Source: an uncultured Candidatus Poseidoniales archaeon
GTDB lineage: Archaea > Thermoplasmatota > Poseidoniia > Poseidoniales > Poseidoniaceae
Assembly: GCA_902605365.1 (NCBI GenBank)
Contig: CACLCM010000013.1
Span: 1 to 45,227, forward strand
Length of the DNA stretch: 45,227 bases
Reading direction: 5' to 3'
This document shows, in pieces, positions 1-8,586 of this stretch. The notes beneath the pieces were generated by a model that made no database searches, was not told where the DNA came from, and was given only the letters and a program-made list of their open reading frames with translations. The position numbers and the translations under genes are program-made. Within the stretch, counting starts at the first letter, position 1, and each line of letters begins with the position of its first letter.

Positions 1-705
1 CGTTATCGCCCAATGTTGGCCTTTACCTGTAGCAGGATTAGCCTTCGATGGTGGAATTATTGAAGATCCACTTTCACCTTTCAGCTGAATTCCTACTAAG
101 TCATGGCTAGAAGAAATCTGTGAATTAGCATCGAGTTGTAAAACATCTCCAATCGACAATGAATATTCAATTCCGCCTTGGTCAATTATTACCGGACCGA
201 GGGGTATAGTCAGGCCATGTTTCGGTGTCACCAGTACTTTCTCTGCCTGACTGGCTGGTGTGAATAAGAATGCTCTGTCTGGGCCAAGGCGCATATCTTC
301 GTAACATATTGCTTGTACATTACTTTCAGCGTGTCGGATTTCAATATCACGGTCTAAATCTAAAGCACCCTTAATCCTGAAAGTATCTCCTTCATACCAC
401 GATGCCGAATACCACATCCCGCCTCTCAAGCGGTCCCATCTCAACTCTCCATCGACCGGAATCAATTCGACCTGTGATGAATCACCTGGGATTCCAGATT
501 CAGAAAGTTGAGTAACTTCATGCCCCATGATTTGCATTTGAGCCTGCATGTCATTGCGCTTTAGTGAGCCTTCAAGTTCCTGTATAACAGGCATTAACTG
601 AAGAAGCATTAGTCCTATGATGGATATGACACCTCCAAACAGAAGTACGCTTGCTACTGCAGCACTCACTGCTTCTTCGTCACGGTGGAGATTACTGGAA
701 ATCAT
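1..705 (-). CDS. Type IV pilin-like exported protein (C-terminus beyond window)
   Basis: The frame is open from an ATG at 705 to the left edge, giving 235 residues of a longer protein. The N-terminus is MISSNLHRDEEAVSAAVASV followed by about 20 hydrophobic residues (LLFGGVISIIGLMLLQL), then a soluble region rich in beta-type sequence. A short charged N-terminus, a glutamate pair and one hydrophobic helix is the layout of archaeal pilin-like proteins processed by a class III (prepilin-type) peptidase. Its start overlaps the stop of the upstream pilin gene (TGA 704-702, ATG 705-703), so the two are almost certainly co-transcribed and translationally coupled. The role is probably as an envelope pilus or pseudopilus subunit, but no specific family is recognised for the soluble part. 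Confidence 0.75.
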   Translation of the reverse strand, partial: MISSNLHRDEEAVSAAVASVLLFGGVISIIGLMLLQLMPVIQELEGSLKRNDMQAQMQIMGHEVTQLSESGIPGDSSQVELIPVDGELRWDRLRGGMWYSASWYEGDTFRIKGALDLDRDIEIRHAESNVQAICYEDMRLGPDRAFLFTPASQAEKVLVTPKHGLTIPLGPVIIDQGGIEYSLSIGDVLQLDANSQISSSHDLVGIQLKGESGSSIIPPSKANPATGKGQHWAIT

Positions 706-1760
706 TCACTAATCACCACCATCTGCAAATCGATTTCTAAGTCGATCATTGTATTGCCACCATCGATGGTCATACCATCTGAACCACTCGCCCTTAACCA
801 AGGGGCAATTCCACGGTGCTGGTCAAGAGTGTCTGCTGCTCTGTTGAGGGTGTAGTCTGTCAGCCATGCTTCAGTCATTTGTTGCGATACAGTTGAACCA
901 AGAGTCGATACAAAATTGAATCGGAAATTCCATGCATCGCCACTAAACAATTCGATTGGACCTTGTGAACTAATATCGAATACAGCATTTCTTCCATCAG
1001 GAACAGAACCATCTATATTGACGTCTCTAATCGACATGCTAGCTCGCATTGTGCCGTCAAACAACTCCTCTATTTTGAGGTCGGGCCCTGAAGATACAGT
1101 CCATGGTTCATTGGAAAATTTGTTGTATCTAGCATCGTTGATTAAGCCAATAGTATGCTCTCCATTCTGCACTTTAGTCTTGATTAGTAAACCGGAAACC
1201 GTAATTCTTGCTTCTCGGTGAATCGGTATCTCATCCACGTCTTTAACTGTGATTATGTACATGTCAAGGACGCTCAAGTTGTGATTGACAATGACCTCTT
1301 CATGGCTGGGTTGGAATGAAATGTTGACTTCCCCGCTCTTAGTCCAAATATTGGCGCTTGTGGCCGTTTCATTGTATGACAGTATACTGAATGAAGTTTG
1401 GTTTAGATAGGTCACAGTCACAACATCTTCAGCGGTCAAATCTGCAGCGACAGTCCATGTTTCGATATTCGAAATAGATGAGACTGAACTAGTGACTGAT
1501 GGGACGATAGTCCTAATCCCTGTGTCAGCACTGGAGCCTGCTACAACATCGATTCTCCCATCTATCCTTTCAGCCATTCCATTTGCATTAGCCCATGCCG
1601 TATTGTCTTGAAAGTCATTCACATATGGTGTTAGGATTACAAACACTCCCCCCATCATGGTAATTACCATTGCTAGAAGCATTACTACGCCTATTACTTC
1701 ACTGACGCCGAGGTCATCTTCCGCCGAGCGTCTGGACCTCATCGGAGTAAACAGAATCAT
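702..1760 (-). CDS. Archaeal type IV pilin N-terminal domain protein
   Basis: This 352-aa protein has a basic leader (RSRRSAEDD) then the segment LGVSEVIGVVMLLAMVITMM. That segment closely follows the archaeal pilin N-terminal signature (SEVIGV plus a long hydrophobic helix, as in the family formerly called DUF1628). The rest is a soluble ectodomain of about 300 residues with many Ser/Thr and Asp. It should be cleaved by a prepilin peptidase and either assembled into a pilus or held at the membrane by its helix. The ATG at 1760 directly follows a G-rich stretch (GAGGGGGG); a second in-frame ATG at 1742 would be an equally good start. It lies 42 bp after the MBL-fold gene and overlaps the next pilin-like gene by 4 bp (ATGA). 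Ligand or partner is unknown. Confidence 0.82.
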   Translation of the reverse strand: MILFTPMRSRRSAEDDLGVSEVIGVVMLLAMVITMMGGVFVILTPYVNDFQDNTAWANANGMAERIDGRIDVVAGSSADTGIRTIVPSVTSSVSSISNIETWTVAADLTAEDVVTVTYLNQTSFSILSYNETATSANIWTKSGEVNISFQPSHEEVIVNHNLSVLDMYIITVKDVDEIPIHREARITVSGLLIKTKVQNGEHTIGLINDARYNKFSNEPWTVSSGPDLKIEELFDGTMRASMSIRDVNIDGSVPDGRNAVFDISSQGPIELFSGDAWNFRFNFVSTLGSTVSQQMTEAWLTDYTLNRAADTLDQHRGIAPWLRASGSDGMTIDGGNTMIDLEIDLQMVVISE

Positions 1761-1787
1761 CCCCCCTCTTATGGTTTGACCAATTGC

Positions 1788-1804
1788 GAGCCCTTACAGG
1801 GCTC
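1788..1804. promoter_or_regulatory. Perfect 7-3-7 hairpin overlapping the MBL gene stop codon
   Basis: The arms GAGCCCT (1788-1794) and AGGGCTC (1798-1804) flank a 3-nt loop. The TGA of the minus-strand MBL gene (1805-1803) sits inside the hairpin, and the pilin gene starts 43 bp further on. In the transcript this would form a stem at the gene junction, suited to 3'-end processing, stabilisation or partial termination. A near-identical structure occurs at 27576-27593. Confidence 0.55.
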
Positions 1805-2621
1805 ATCCGCGAAGGTATATCCCTTCGCGAGAAACTCGTTCAGATTCAGTTTGTCCGATGTGGTGAGTAAATTCTGGACCATCTTGTAGCGAGATTCTGA
1901 TGTCACCCTCAAATATGTCGTCGACATGATACAGGACCGAGGATTCAGCAAGGTGTGGAGCGTTATTTTTTTCTGAAAGGTGAGTCAGGACTAACGAGCG
2001 AGTTTCGCTATCGACAACTTTCGATAAGAACTGGCCAGTTTGGTCATTTGAAAGGTGCCCGCCTCTTCCGGAAATCCTGTCTTTCAAGCGCATCGGATAT
2101 GGTCCATTCCAGAGCCGATTGTGGTCGTAATTAGCTTCGACAGAAATATGTTGACAGCCAGATACGTGATTCACCAATTCATCGGTCCAGGATCCAAGGT
2201 CGGTTATCACTGCTCCTCTTTCTCCGCGATGGCTTGCTATGAAGGCAACATTGTCTGATTCACTGTGGGGTACCGGTACTGGTAATAGTGCCAAATCATC
2301 GGCAAATTCTAATGCTTCCAGGCTCTCAAATAGACGCACATTTTTGAGGTCCAAATTCAAGGCTGTCGCGGTTCTATCATTGCAAAAAATTGGTATGTTC
2401 CATTTCCTCTGTGATATCGATGCACCGCCGCCGTGATCCCCGTGATGATGAGTCAAAACAATGGCATCAATTTCGTCAGGTCGAATGTCCATTCTTGCTA
2501 GTCGAATTTCTAGTTGTTTTCCACTAAATCCCTGGTCGATCAAAATCTTTGCATCACCACTTTCGACAAGAGTCGCATTTCCGCGACTACCCGTTCCTAG
2601 GTGTGTGAAGGATAGAGACAT
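1803..2621 (-). CDS. MBL-fold metallo-hydrolase (YycJ/WalJ-like)
   Basis: The protein of about 272 aa begins MSLSFTHLGTGSRGNATLVE, typical of the small YycJ-like branch of the metallo-beta-lactamase superfamily. The metal-binding motif THHHGDHGG follows after LIDQGFSG and DEIDAIVL, and later histidines (PHSESD, LVLTHLS) fit the remaining ligands. The family includes phosphodiesterases and nucleases; the substrate here cannot be told. I chose the ATG at 2621 because GAGGG lies 7 nt upstream and it begins at the conserved first strand; the frame is open to a TTG at 2669, which would add 16 residues. It is the first gene of a minus-strand run leading into the pilin genes. The link to pilins is positional only. 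Confidence 0.85.
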   Translation of the reverse strand: MSLSFTHLGTGSRGNATLVESGDAKILIDQGFSGKQLEIRLARMDIRPDEIDAIVLTHHHGDHGGGASISQRKWNIPIFCNDRTATALNLDLKNVRLFESLEALEFADDLALLPVPVPHSESDNVAFIASHRGERGAVITDLGSWTDELVNHVSGCQHISVEANYDHNRLWNGPYPMRLKDRISGRGGHLSNDQTGQFLSKVVDSETRSLVLTHLSEKNNAPHLAESSVLYHVDDIFEGDIRISLQDGPEFTHHIGQTESERVSREGIYLRG

Positions 2622-2812
2622 GACTAACCCTCTGATGGCATCGCGTTGGGCCTTTGAACTCACCCCCAAAAATAGCCAATATGAGTCACATTTTTGCCGT
2701 TATAGCGGATTACCGTAGGTAATCCAAGTCTGAACAATGCTCCATCACTGTATTAAGGCTGATTCAGTAGTTCCTGCTTAGTTGGGTGCATCCGCGCCCT
2801 TCGGTGATTTCG
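2622..2812. other. Divergent intergenic region between MBL gene and giant repeat protein
   Basis: This 191-bp stretch separates two divergently transcribed genes and must hold both promoters. It contains the perfect palindrome at 2707-2725 described separately, and AT-rich TATA-like stretches (TTATAG near 2700 and TATTAAGG near 2751). I see no RNA gene or additional coding frame in it. Confidence 0.5.
2707..2725. promoter_or_regulatory. 19-bp perfect palindrome (8-3-8), candidate operator
   Basis: GGATTACC (2707-2714), spacer GTA, GGTAATCC (2718-2725). It lies in the only divergent intergenic space between the MBL/pilin run and the giant repeat protein. A dyad of this size with a 3-bp spacer is a usual form for a dimeric helix-turn-helix regulator site. 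No copy is evident elsewhere in the window. An RNA stem is the alternative. Confidence 0.5.
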
Positions 2813-5800
2813 ATGCGTCGCTCACAATCAACACTTCTGATGACATTTCTTGTAATCTCTGGACTGTTTTTCGTCTCACAATTACCAGCCATCTCAAACG
2901 TCGCTACAACCAACCCTAATTTGACCGAAGGGGAAAGACCACCAGCGACTGATTCTGACGGGGATAAAATACCGGATGTGCATGAGAATCTATTCAGTGA
3001 ATATGTTAATTTCACCTCTGTTGATGGTAGAGATGTTGTGATGAAAGGTTTAGATCGAGATAACGCATCTGATGCACTTATCGATATTGATATTGACGGA
3101 TTAAATGCTACTGAAGAATATTGCTGGCCTTATCCGGCTCAATGTATAGAGCCTAGTTTCACCCGAGGATTAACTGGAATAATCAATGAATCTGGTGAGA
3201 GATGGTACTTAGATCCAAGAGTTGCCGATACAGATGGTGATGGAATGCCTGATGGTTTTGAAGCTCACATGTGTGAAAAACTCGGTGGTTTCGATAATGA
3301 ACAAAAGCGCTACGAATGCGAATATTTCGACCCATTGAATGCGAGTGACATGGACCTTGACCCTGATGAAGATGGATTTGATGTAGATAGAGATGGCTTT
3401 CTATCATTAAGTGAATTGCTAACTTCTCCTGAAGAGTACTCCTATGGTGCTCCCTCAAACTGGACAAATGAGTTAGATGGATTGCGTTGCTACGCACCGA
3501 ATCCCGAATCGTCTATACTTTACGACTGGCCATTTATCACACAAAATTCGAACATCACCTTGTTTGAAAATATACTTTCAGCATGTGCCCGCAATGCAAC
3601 TGACGGAATTATTGATGAATATATTTGGTTGGGTACCAATCCAATAGAAGATGATAGTGACCGCTTCAATTATGATGGTGTAAAACATCGCAGGCTATTC
3701 CCTTCAAGCGGAGATGGAATTAGTGATGGTTGGGAGATTCATTTCGGTCTCGACCCATTGAATCGTTCTAATGCCCTAATCGATTTGGACAGTGATGGAT
3801 GGGATGCAAATCGTGACGGAATTATCAGCGTAGATGCTGCACGCTCTGAAGAAGCGCTAAAAGTCGGTGAGCAACTTTCTACTTTGGAAGAATATTTTGT
3901 TCATCTTGATGACGGAAACACTGTCAAGTCTGGTATGCGCTCTGTAGAACTCGGTGCTTCTGAAGGTACATACTCTGAATATACACTTTCTCCCGAGGCT
4001 GGTCCTGACGAAATTTCAATACTAAATCACGATATCAGAGAGATGATAGATGATGGGGACTATTTGTGGGTTGGAAGTAAATTAGGTGTAACTGTAATTG
4101 ATTTCGAAGAATCGGAATCTACCGATTACGAACTACCACAAGGCCATGACCTTAATGATTTGATTTTGCTTGAAGATTATTTGGTCATGGTCACAAATGG
4201 TGGTGTTTGGTTCGCTGGCAAAAATGGCGGTTCCTTAGAGGATATTTCCTTGTGGGACTATTACCCAGGAACCTACACTGCAGGTGCGCAATTAGTAACT
4301 GATGGTGGAGACGACTACATTGTCGCATTAGGATTTGGAGGATTTGGTTCAGTTTTCCAAATTAATTCAATTTCTATCACCGAGCTGCAACTAGGCACGG
4401 GCATATCAAATACAATGTTCACAGGAAATGCTACTGCTACTGTTATCGAGCATGTTGATGTTTCATCTGGTCCACTAACTCTCTACGTAGGTACAGATGT
4501 TGGACTTTTCACAGTGGAAACAGCATCTGCTAGGGACGCAGCAGTTCCAAATTGGAAGTTTTATTATTCGTTGGAGCCAACCTCAATTGCATCCAATATT
4601 GATGACCTTCGAGCAATGGGTGCTCAAGGAGGGGACAACCCTGCAACAGTGAACGCTCTGCTGGGCGATGGCCCAGATGGTGGGGCAATGCAAGTAGTCT
4701 GGGTAGGTACTCCATCCGGACTGCATCGCATGGATCTAATATCCGGGCTGTTAACTCATGGAGGAGATTACGAACACCCAGGTATTGATGGCACTTCTGT
4801 TCCATCTGCTAACGAAATACATTCTATTCACTCTACTGGTAACGAGTTAATAATCGGTTCAGGATGGGGTATGTGGTCTCTCAATGGAGGATATTCTGCA
4901 GTTTATGGCATGACTAATCAAGAATGGGTTCCTGGTTTAATTTCTGCAATTACTGTACACTCAGTTGCAGGAGTAGACACAGTGTTCACTGGTATTGGGC
5001 CGGGTATGTATTCAAATCTAGAATTGATGGACCCAATGGCTAATGATTCAGATTCAGATGGTATGCTGGATGGTTGGGAAGTAAGGTACGGATTAGACCC
5101 TACTGACCCTTGGGATGCACTGTTGGATGCAGATGGGGATGGGGTGAACCTTGACTCCGACCCAATTAACGAGAGACTGTGGAGAAACCTGGACGAATTT
5201 AGATACACAGCTCGTACTTCTAACGGCTACAATGCAACCGATCCTCGTGTAGTAGATTCTGATAATGACGGTGTTGGAGACGGCGCAGAATACTTTGGTC
5301 TATTCCACGAATTCACTCCACTATGGTGCCACTACACCAATCAGTATGACTACGAACATGTTTGTGATGATGCAGCAGGCCAAGCAGCCAATGCAACTTA
5401 TCTTTCATCACTTGGAATTGATACTGGTACCGATGCAACCAATCCTGACTCTGACGGTGATGGAATGCCAGATGGTTGGGAAATTGAAAACCGCAGATGG
5501 ATAGGTTCTACTTTCACAGGTTCGAATAATTGGACAATGGACCCTATGGATTCTGCTGATGCAAATTGGGATGCAGACGGAGATGGATTAAGCAATCTTT
5601 GTGAATATCAATGGACTTTAATCAAGGATGCTGGAATGGCCGGTGACTTGTTAGAAAGCCACTTCGAAACTGAGGAAGCGGCTGCAGCATGGGCTGATTC
5701 AGACCCTAACAATGTTGATTCAGATGGTGATGGTTTACCGGATGGATGGGAAGCAAGGGGTGCATGTACCTGGGATGTAAGCCGTGTTGGAATCAACCCG

Positions 5801-8488
5801 TTGAATGGAAGTGATGCATTTGAGAATCCAGATGGTGATGGTTACGATATCAATCACAATGGGGTCATTGAAGAAAATGAAGCATTTGTAAACTGGTTAG
5901 AGTACAATATCAAAGATGACTTGTTTGACGGTAATATGAGCCTTGATGGAGATATTATTCCTGAAAACTTCTCTACAGACCTATTCCGCAATATTTCAGA
6001 TTGGGGCGCACCCGAATCCAATTTTGGTGACGGTGTAACAACAGGAGACCCTACCGACTCAGACAGTGATTCCGATGGAATGCCTGATGGTTGGGAAATC
6101 TGGTATGCTAGATGGCATTTGTTAGACTCTCAATGGTCTCTTGACCCCTTAGATTCAACAGATAGATGGGATGACTCAGATAATGACGGTATGAGCAACT
6201 GGGAAGAATACAATAGCATAGATCCTGCACTGTCAGAAACCAATGAAAATCGTACAAGCCCACAATGGTTCGTTACAAGCATTGGGTCCGGATTTACACT
6301 GCAGCAATGGTCTGGAATTACTAACTCTGAATCGTTTGGTTCGTTCGTAAGCCAAGACCTGATTAACGTCTCAGGCTGGACTACAGACCCAACAAATCCA
6401 GATACTGATGGTGATGGATTCCTTGATGGTCTCGAATTATTGTTTACAGCATGGAATGATACAGCTCAAACATGGACTTTGAATCCACTTGTTCCTGGAG
6501 ATGGTTCCTTTGATGCTGATGATGATGCATTGACAGATGCGCAAGAGTTCTCTTTGCTTACAACTAATCCAGTCAACGGAGAAAGTCACCCATTAGATGC
6601 GCCATTAATGCACATTGACGGCGATCTAAACGACCCAACTCAAAAATCCCAACGTGTGTTTAACATTATCATGGATAAGGGCCAAAGAGGAAAAAGACAT
6701 CTTGTAGAATTCCAAGAGTGGCAATCGACTGGAATTGCTAACGCATTCATTTCAACATTGATGGGAATCACAGACCCAACTTTAGCAGATACTGATGACG
6801 ATGGAATGATCGACGGGTTTGAATATTGGTTCACTAATTGGGACTTAGAAAATAATCGATGGTCTATGAATCCTTTAATCGATTCAGACCAATGGCTTGA
6901 TAGCGATTCAGACTCGGTGGATTGTGATAGGGATGGTAACATTTCATTAGAAGAACAATTCACTAACAAACGAGAATATGAATCTCGGGTTTATGGCAAA
7001 TATTCTGAAAGATATACCACAGGTGCTGGATTAATCGGATTCGGTGATGATGCTATTGATGCTTATGTTGAAGACGGATATACGGAAGTTGAAGCACGTC
7101 GGGCAATATACAATAATTTCCGAAGCAAAGATGCTGTTTCTACTGCTAGAATGGATATGATTAATCTCGAAGATCCGAATACTTTCAATCGAACATTGTT
7201 TGGAATCACTGATCCTACAAATACAGATTCCGACCAAGATGGAATCGATGATGGCTGGGAGTATTGTTATGCGGTTTATGGCATGCCAGATCCCACTTCG
7301 CAAAACCATTGGGCGACAAATCCAGTAAATCCTTTTGACGTAAATTACGACCCTGATAGTGACGGCTGGTATGGCCGCACTTCGTTTGATACTCCGGCCC
7401 AGCAGGGTACTTGGGATAATCGAATCTTCACCCCATTCGGGAACCTGATTCAAAATGGAATTGGAGATTTACCATTTACAAATTACATGGAGTATCTAAA
7501 CGGAACACGCCCCGATACTAATGATTCTGACAATGATTCAGTGACTTACAATACCGTACTAAGTGCGGGTTCAGTTGTATCCCATGATAGGGATTGGAAT
7601 CTTTCTGATGGTCGTGAAGTGTTCAAGTATGGAATCAACCCAATGGATAACGATACAGATGGTGATATGTTACCTGATTGGTATGAGTATGAGAAAGGAT
7701 GGAATGAGACTAATGACAACTATTCATCATGGTTAAATGTTGAAGTTCAATGGATAAATGCAAGTTCGGGTGGCAGTTGCGCACCAAATACTCCGTCATG
7801 CAGGCCGCTTTCACAAAGCCTAGGAACTCTTTCGAGACCAACACTTGGATGGACATGGGCTACTTTCAATCCAGCGGACCCGCTAGATGCCAATGAAGAC
7901 CCGGACCAGGATGGAAATTGGGATTGTAGTGCAACTTGTGTTTACACGCCTTACACGAATTTCATGGAATTCTATGCAATTGCAGATCCAAACCTCGACT
8001 CTCCAGACTCAGTCAGGCTTTCCGGCGAGACTTGGGATGGTTCACCAATTACCGAGTGGTGGCAATTCAGAGCTTTCACTCTTGGCTTAGGTGAAGTTAC
8101 TGAAGACTCGACAAATTATCTGGGTATGAATAAAAAATTCATCGATGACGAAAGTTACGTCCTAATAATTGACGATATGGACACAGATTTCTTAGTGCTA
8201 GACCCCGGTGATGACATAGTAATGTGCTCCGGAGATATTACTGACGATTGGGAATTGTATTACGTTGGAAACGTCAACAGAGCCCCTGCTATTGAGTTAG
8301 GTGAGCATGAATTTGGCTGGTATCTAATCGATTTGGATGATGACCACATAGCCGAGGGTAGCGACCCACTAAATTGGGATACTGATGGCGATTGGATTGT
8401 TGATTGGTTCGAAGTTAAAGATGATGAAGAAGATGGTCTGAGAGGAGATTCTTCACCTATCAGATACGATAGTAGAAACACTGCTTAA
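2813..8488 (+). CDS. Giant exported protein with calcium-binding type-3 repeats and inserted beta-propeller
   Basis: About 1,891 aa from the ATG at 2813 (MRRSQSTLLM, preceded by GGTGAT); a GTG at 2786 would add nine residues without a clear ribosome site. A signal peptide (LLMTFLVISGLFFVSQLPA) leads into more than a dozen acidic thrombospondin type-3-like repeats of the form D-T/S-DGDGMPDGWE, each usually followed by an aromatic stretch, LDP and a second D-x-D-x-DG-x-S motif; such Asp-rich loops bind calcium in known families. Residues of roughly 400-735 break the series with repeats such as YLWVGSKLGVTVIDF and QVVWVGTPSGLHRMDL, which look like a beta-propeller. Cysteines are present in several repeats. 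No C-terminal membrane segment or sorting tail is visible, so it may be released or held by calcium-dependent contacts. Probable adhesin or cell-surface scaffold; the ligand is unknown. Confidence 0.85.
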   Translation: MRRSQSTLLMTFLVISGLFFVSQLPAISNVATTNPNLTEGERPPATDSDGDKIPDVHENLFSEYVNFTSVDGRDVVMKGLDRDNASDALIDIDIDGLNATEEYCWPYPAQCIEPSFTRGLTGIINESGERWYLDPRVADTDGDGMPDGFEAHMCEKLGGFDNEQKRYECEYFDPLNASDMDLDPDEDGFDVDRDGFLSLSELLTSPEEYSYGAPSNWTNELDGLRCYAPNPESSILYDWPFITQNSNITLFENILSACARNATDGIIDEYIWLGTNPIEDDSDRFNYDGVKHRRLFPSSGDGISDGWEIHFGLDPLNRSNALIDLDSDGWDANRDGIISVDAARSEEALKVGEQLSTLEEYFVHLDDGNTVKSGMRSVELGASEGTYSEYTLSPEAGPDEISILNHDIREMIDDGDYLWVGSKLGVTVIDFEESESTDYELPQGHDLNDLILLEDYLVMVTNGGVWFAGKNGGSLEDISLWDYYPGTYTAGAQLVTDGGDDYIVALGFGGFGSVFQINSISITELQLGTGISNTMFTGNATATVIEHVDVSSGPLTLYVGTDVGLFTVETASARDAAVPNWKFYYSLEPTSIASNIDDLRAMGAQGGDNPATVNALLGDGPDGGAMQVVWVGTPSGLHRMDLISGLLTHGGDYEHPGIDGTSVPSANEIHSIHSTGNELIIGSGWGMWSLNGGYSAVYGMTNQEWVPGLISAITVHSVAGVDTVFTGIGPGMYSNLELMDPMANDSDSDGMLDGWEVRYGLDPTDPWDALLDADGDGVNLDSDPINERLWRNLDEFRYTARTSNGYNATDPRVVDSDNDGVGDGAEYFGLFHEFTPLWCHYTNQYDYEHVCDDAAGQAANATYLSSLGIDTGTDATNPDSDGDGMPDGWEIENRRWIGSTFTGSNNWTMDPMDSADANWDADGDGLSNLCEYQWTLIKDAGMAGDLLESHFETEEAAAAWADSDPNNVDSDGDGLPDGWEARGACTWDVSRVGINPLNGSDAFENPDGDGYDINHNGVIEENEAFVNWLEYNIKDDLFDGNMSLDGDIIPENFSTDLFRNISDWGAPESNFGDGVTTGDPTDSDSDSDGMPDGWEIWYARWHLLDSQWSLDPLDSTDRWDDSDNDGMSNWEEYNSIDPALSETNENRTSPQWFVTSIGSGFTLQQWSGITNSESFGSFVSQDLINVSGWTTDPTNPDTDGDGFLDGLELLFTAWNDTAQTWTLNPLVPGDGSFDADDDALTDAQEFSLLTTNPVNGESHPLDAPLMHIDGDLNDPTQKSQRVFNIIMDKGQRGKRHLVEFQEWQSTGIANAFISTLMGITDPTLADTDDDGMIDGFEYWFTNWDLENNRWSMNPLIDSDQWLDSDSDSVDCDRDGNISLEEQFTNKREYESRVYGKYSERYTTGAGLIGFGDDAIDAYVEDGYTEVEARRAIYNNFRSKDAVSTARMDMINLEDPNTFNRTLFGITDPTNTDSDQDGIDDGWEYCYAVYGMPDPTSQNHWATNPVNPFDVNYDPDSDGWYGRTSFDTPAQQGTWDNRIFTPFGNLIQNGIGDLPFTNYMEYLNGTRPDTNDSDNDSVTYNTVLSAGSVVSHDRDWNLSDGREVFKYGINPMDNDTDGDMLPDWYEYEKGWNETNDNYSSWLNVEVQWINASSGGSCAPNTPSCRPLSQSLGTLSRPTLGWTWATFNPADPLDANEDPDQDGNWDCSATCVYTPYTNFMEFYAIADPNLDSPDSVRLSGETWDGSPITEWWQFRAFTLGLGEVTEDSTNYLGMNKKFIDDESYVLIIDDMDTDFLVLDPGDDIVMCSGDITDDWELYYVGNVNRAPAIELGEHEFGWYLIDLDDDHIAEGSDPLNWDTDGDWIVDWFEVKDDEEDGLRGDSSPIRYDSRNTA

Positions 8489-8494
8489 TTAGCA

Positions 8495-8522
8495 CAGAAT
8501 TCCCCCTAAAGGGGGATTTCTG
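8495..8522. terminator. Hairpin after the giant repeat gene
   Basis: CCCCC (8502-8506), loop TAAA, GGGGG (8511-8515), extended outwards by AT and further pairs through CAGAA/TTTCTG with one mismatch, giving about 11 pairs. It starts six nt after the TAA at 8486-8488 and lies 65 bp before the next gene. Only a short T-run follows, so it may be a 3'-end processing or stability element rather than a true archaeal terminator. Confidence 0.55.
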
Positions 8523-8586
8523 AATCTGACTTGTCGCCGGTTAATTCAAGGCTTATGGCGGCTGAGCGGCAAATGGGGAATCTTCA

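Noticed and set aside
6640-7453. Long minus-strand open frames inside the giant calcium-repeat gene
   Set aside because: Acidic Asp/Gly-rich codons give few stops on the opposite strand. The predicted peptides are low-complexity and lack ribosome sites.
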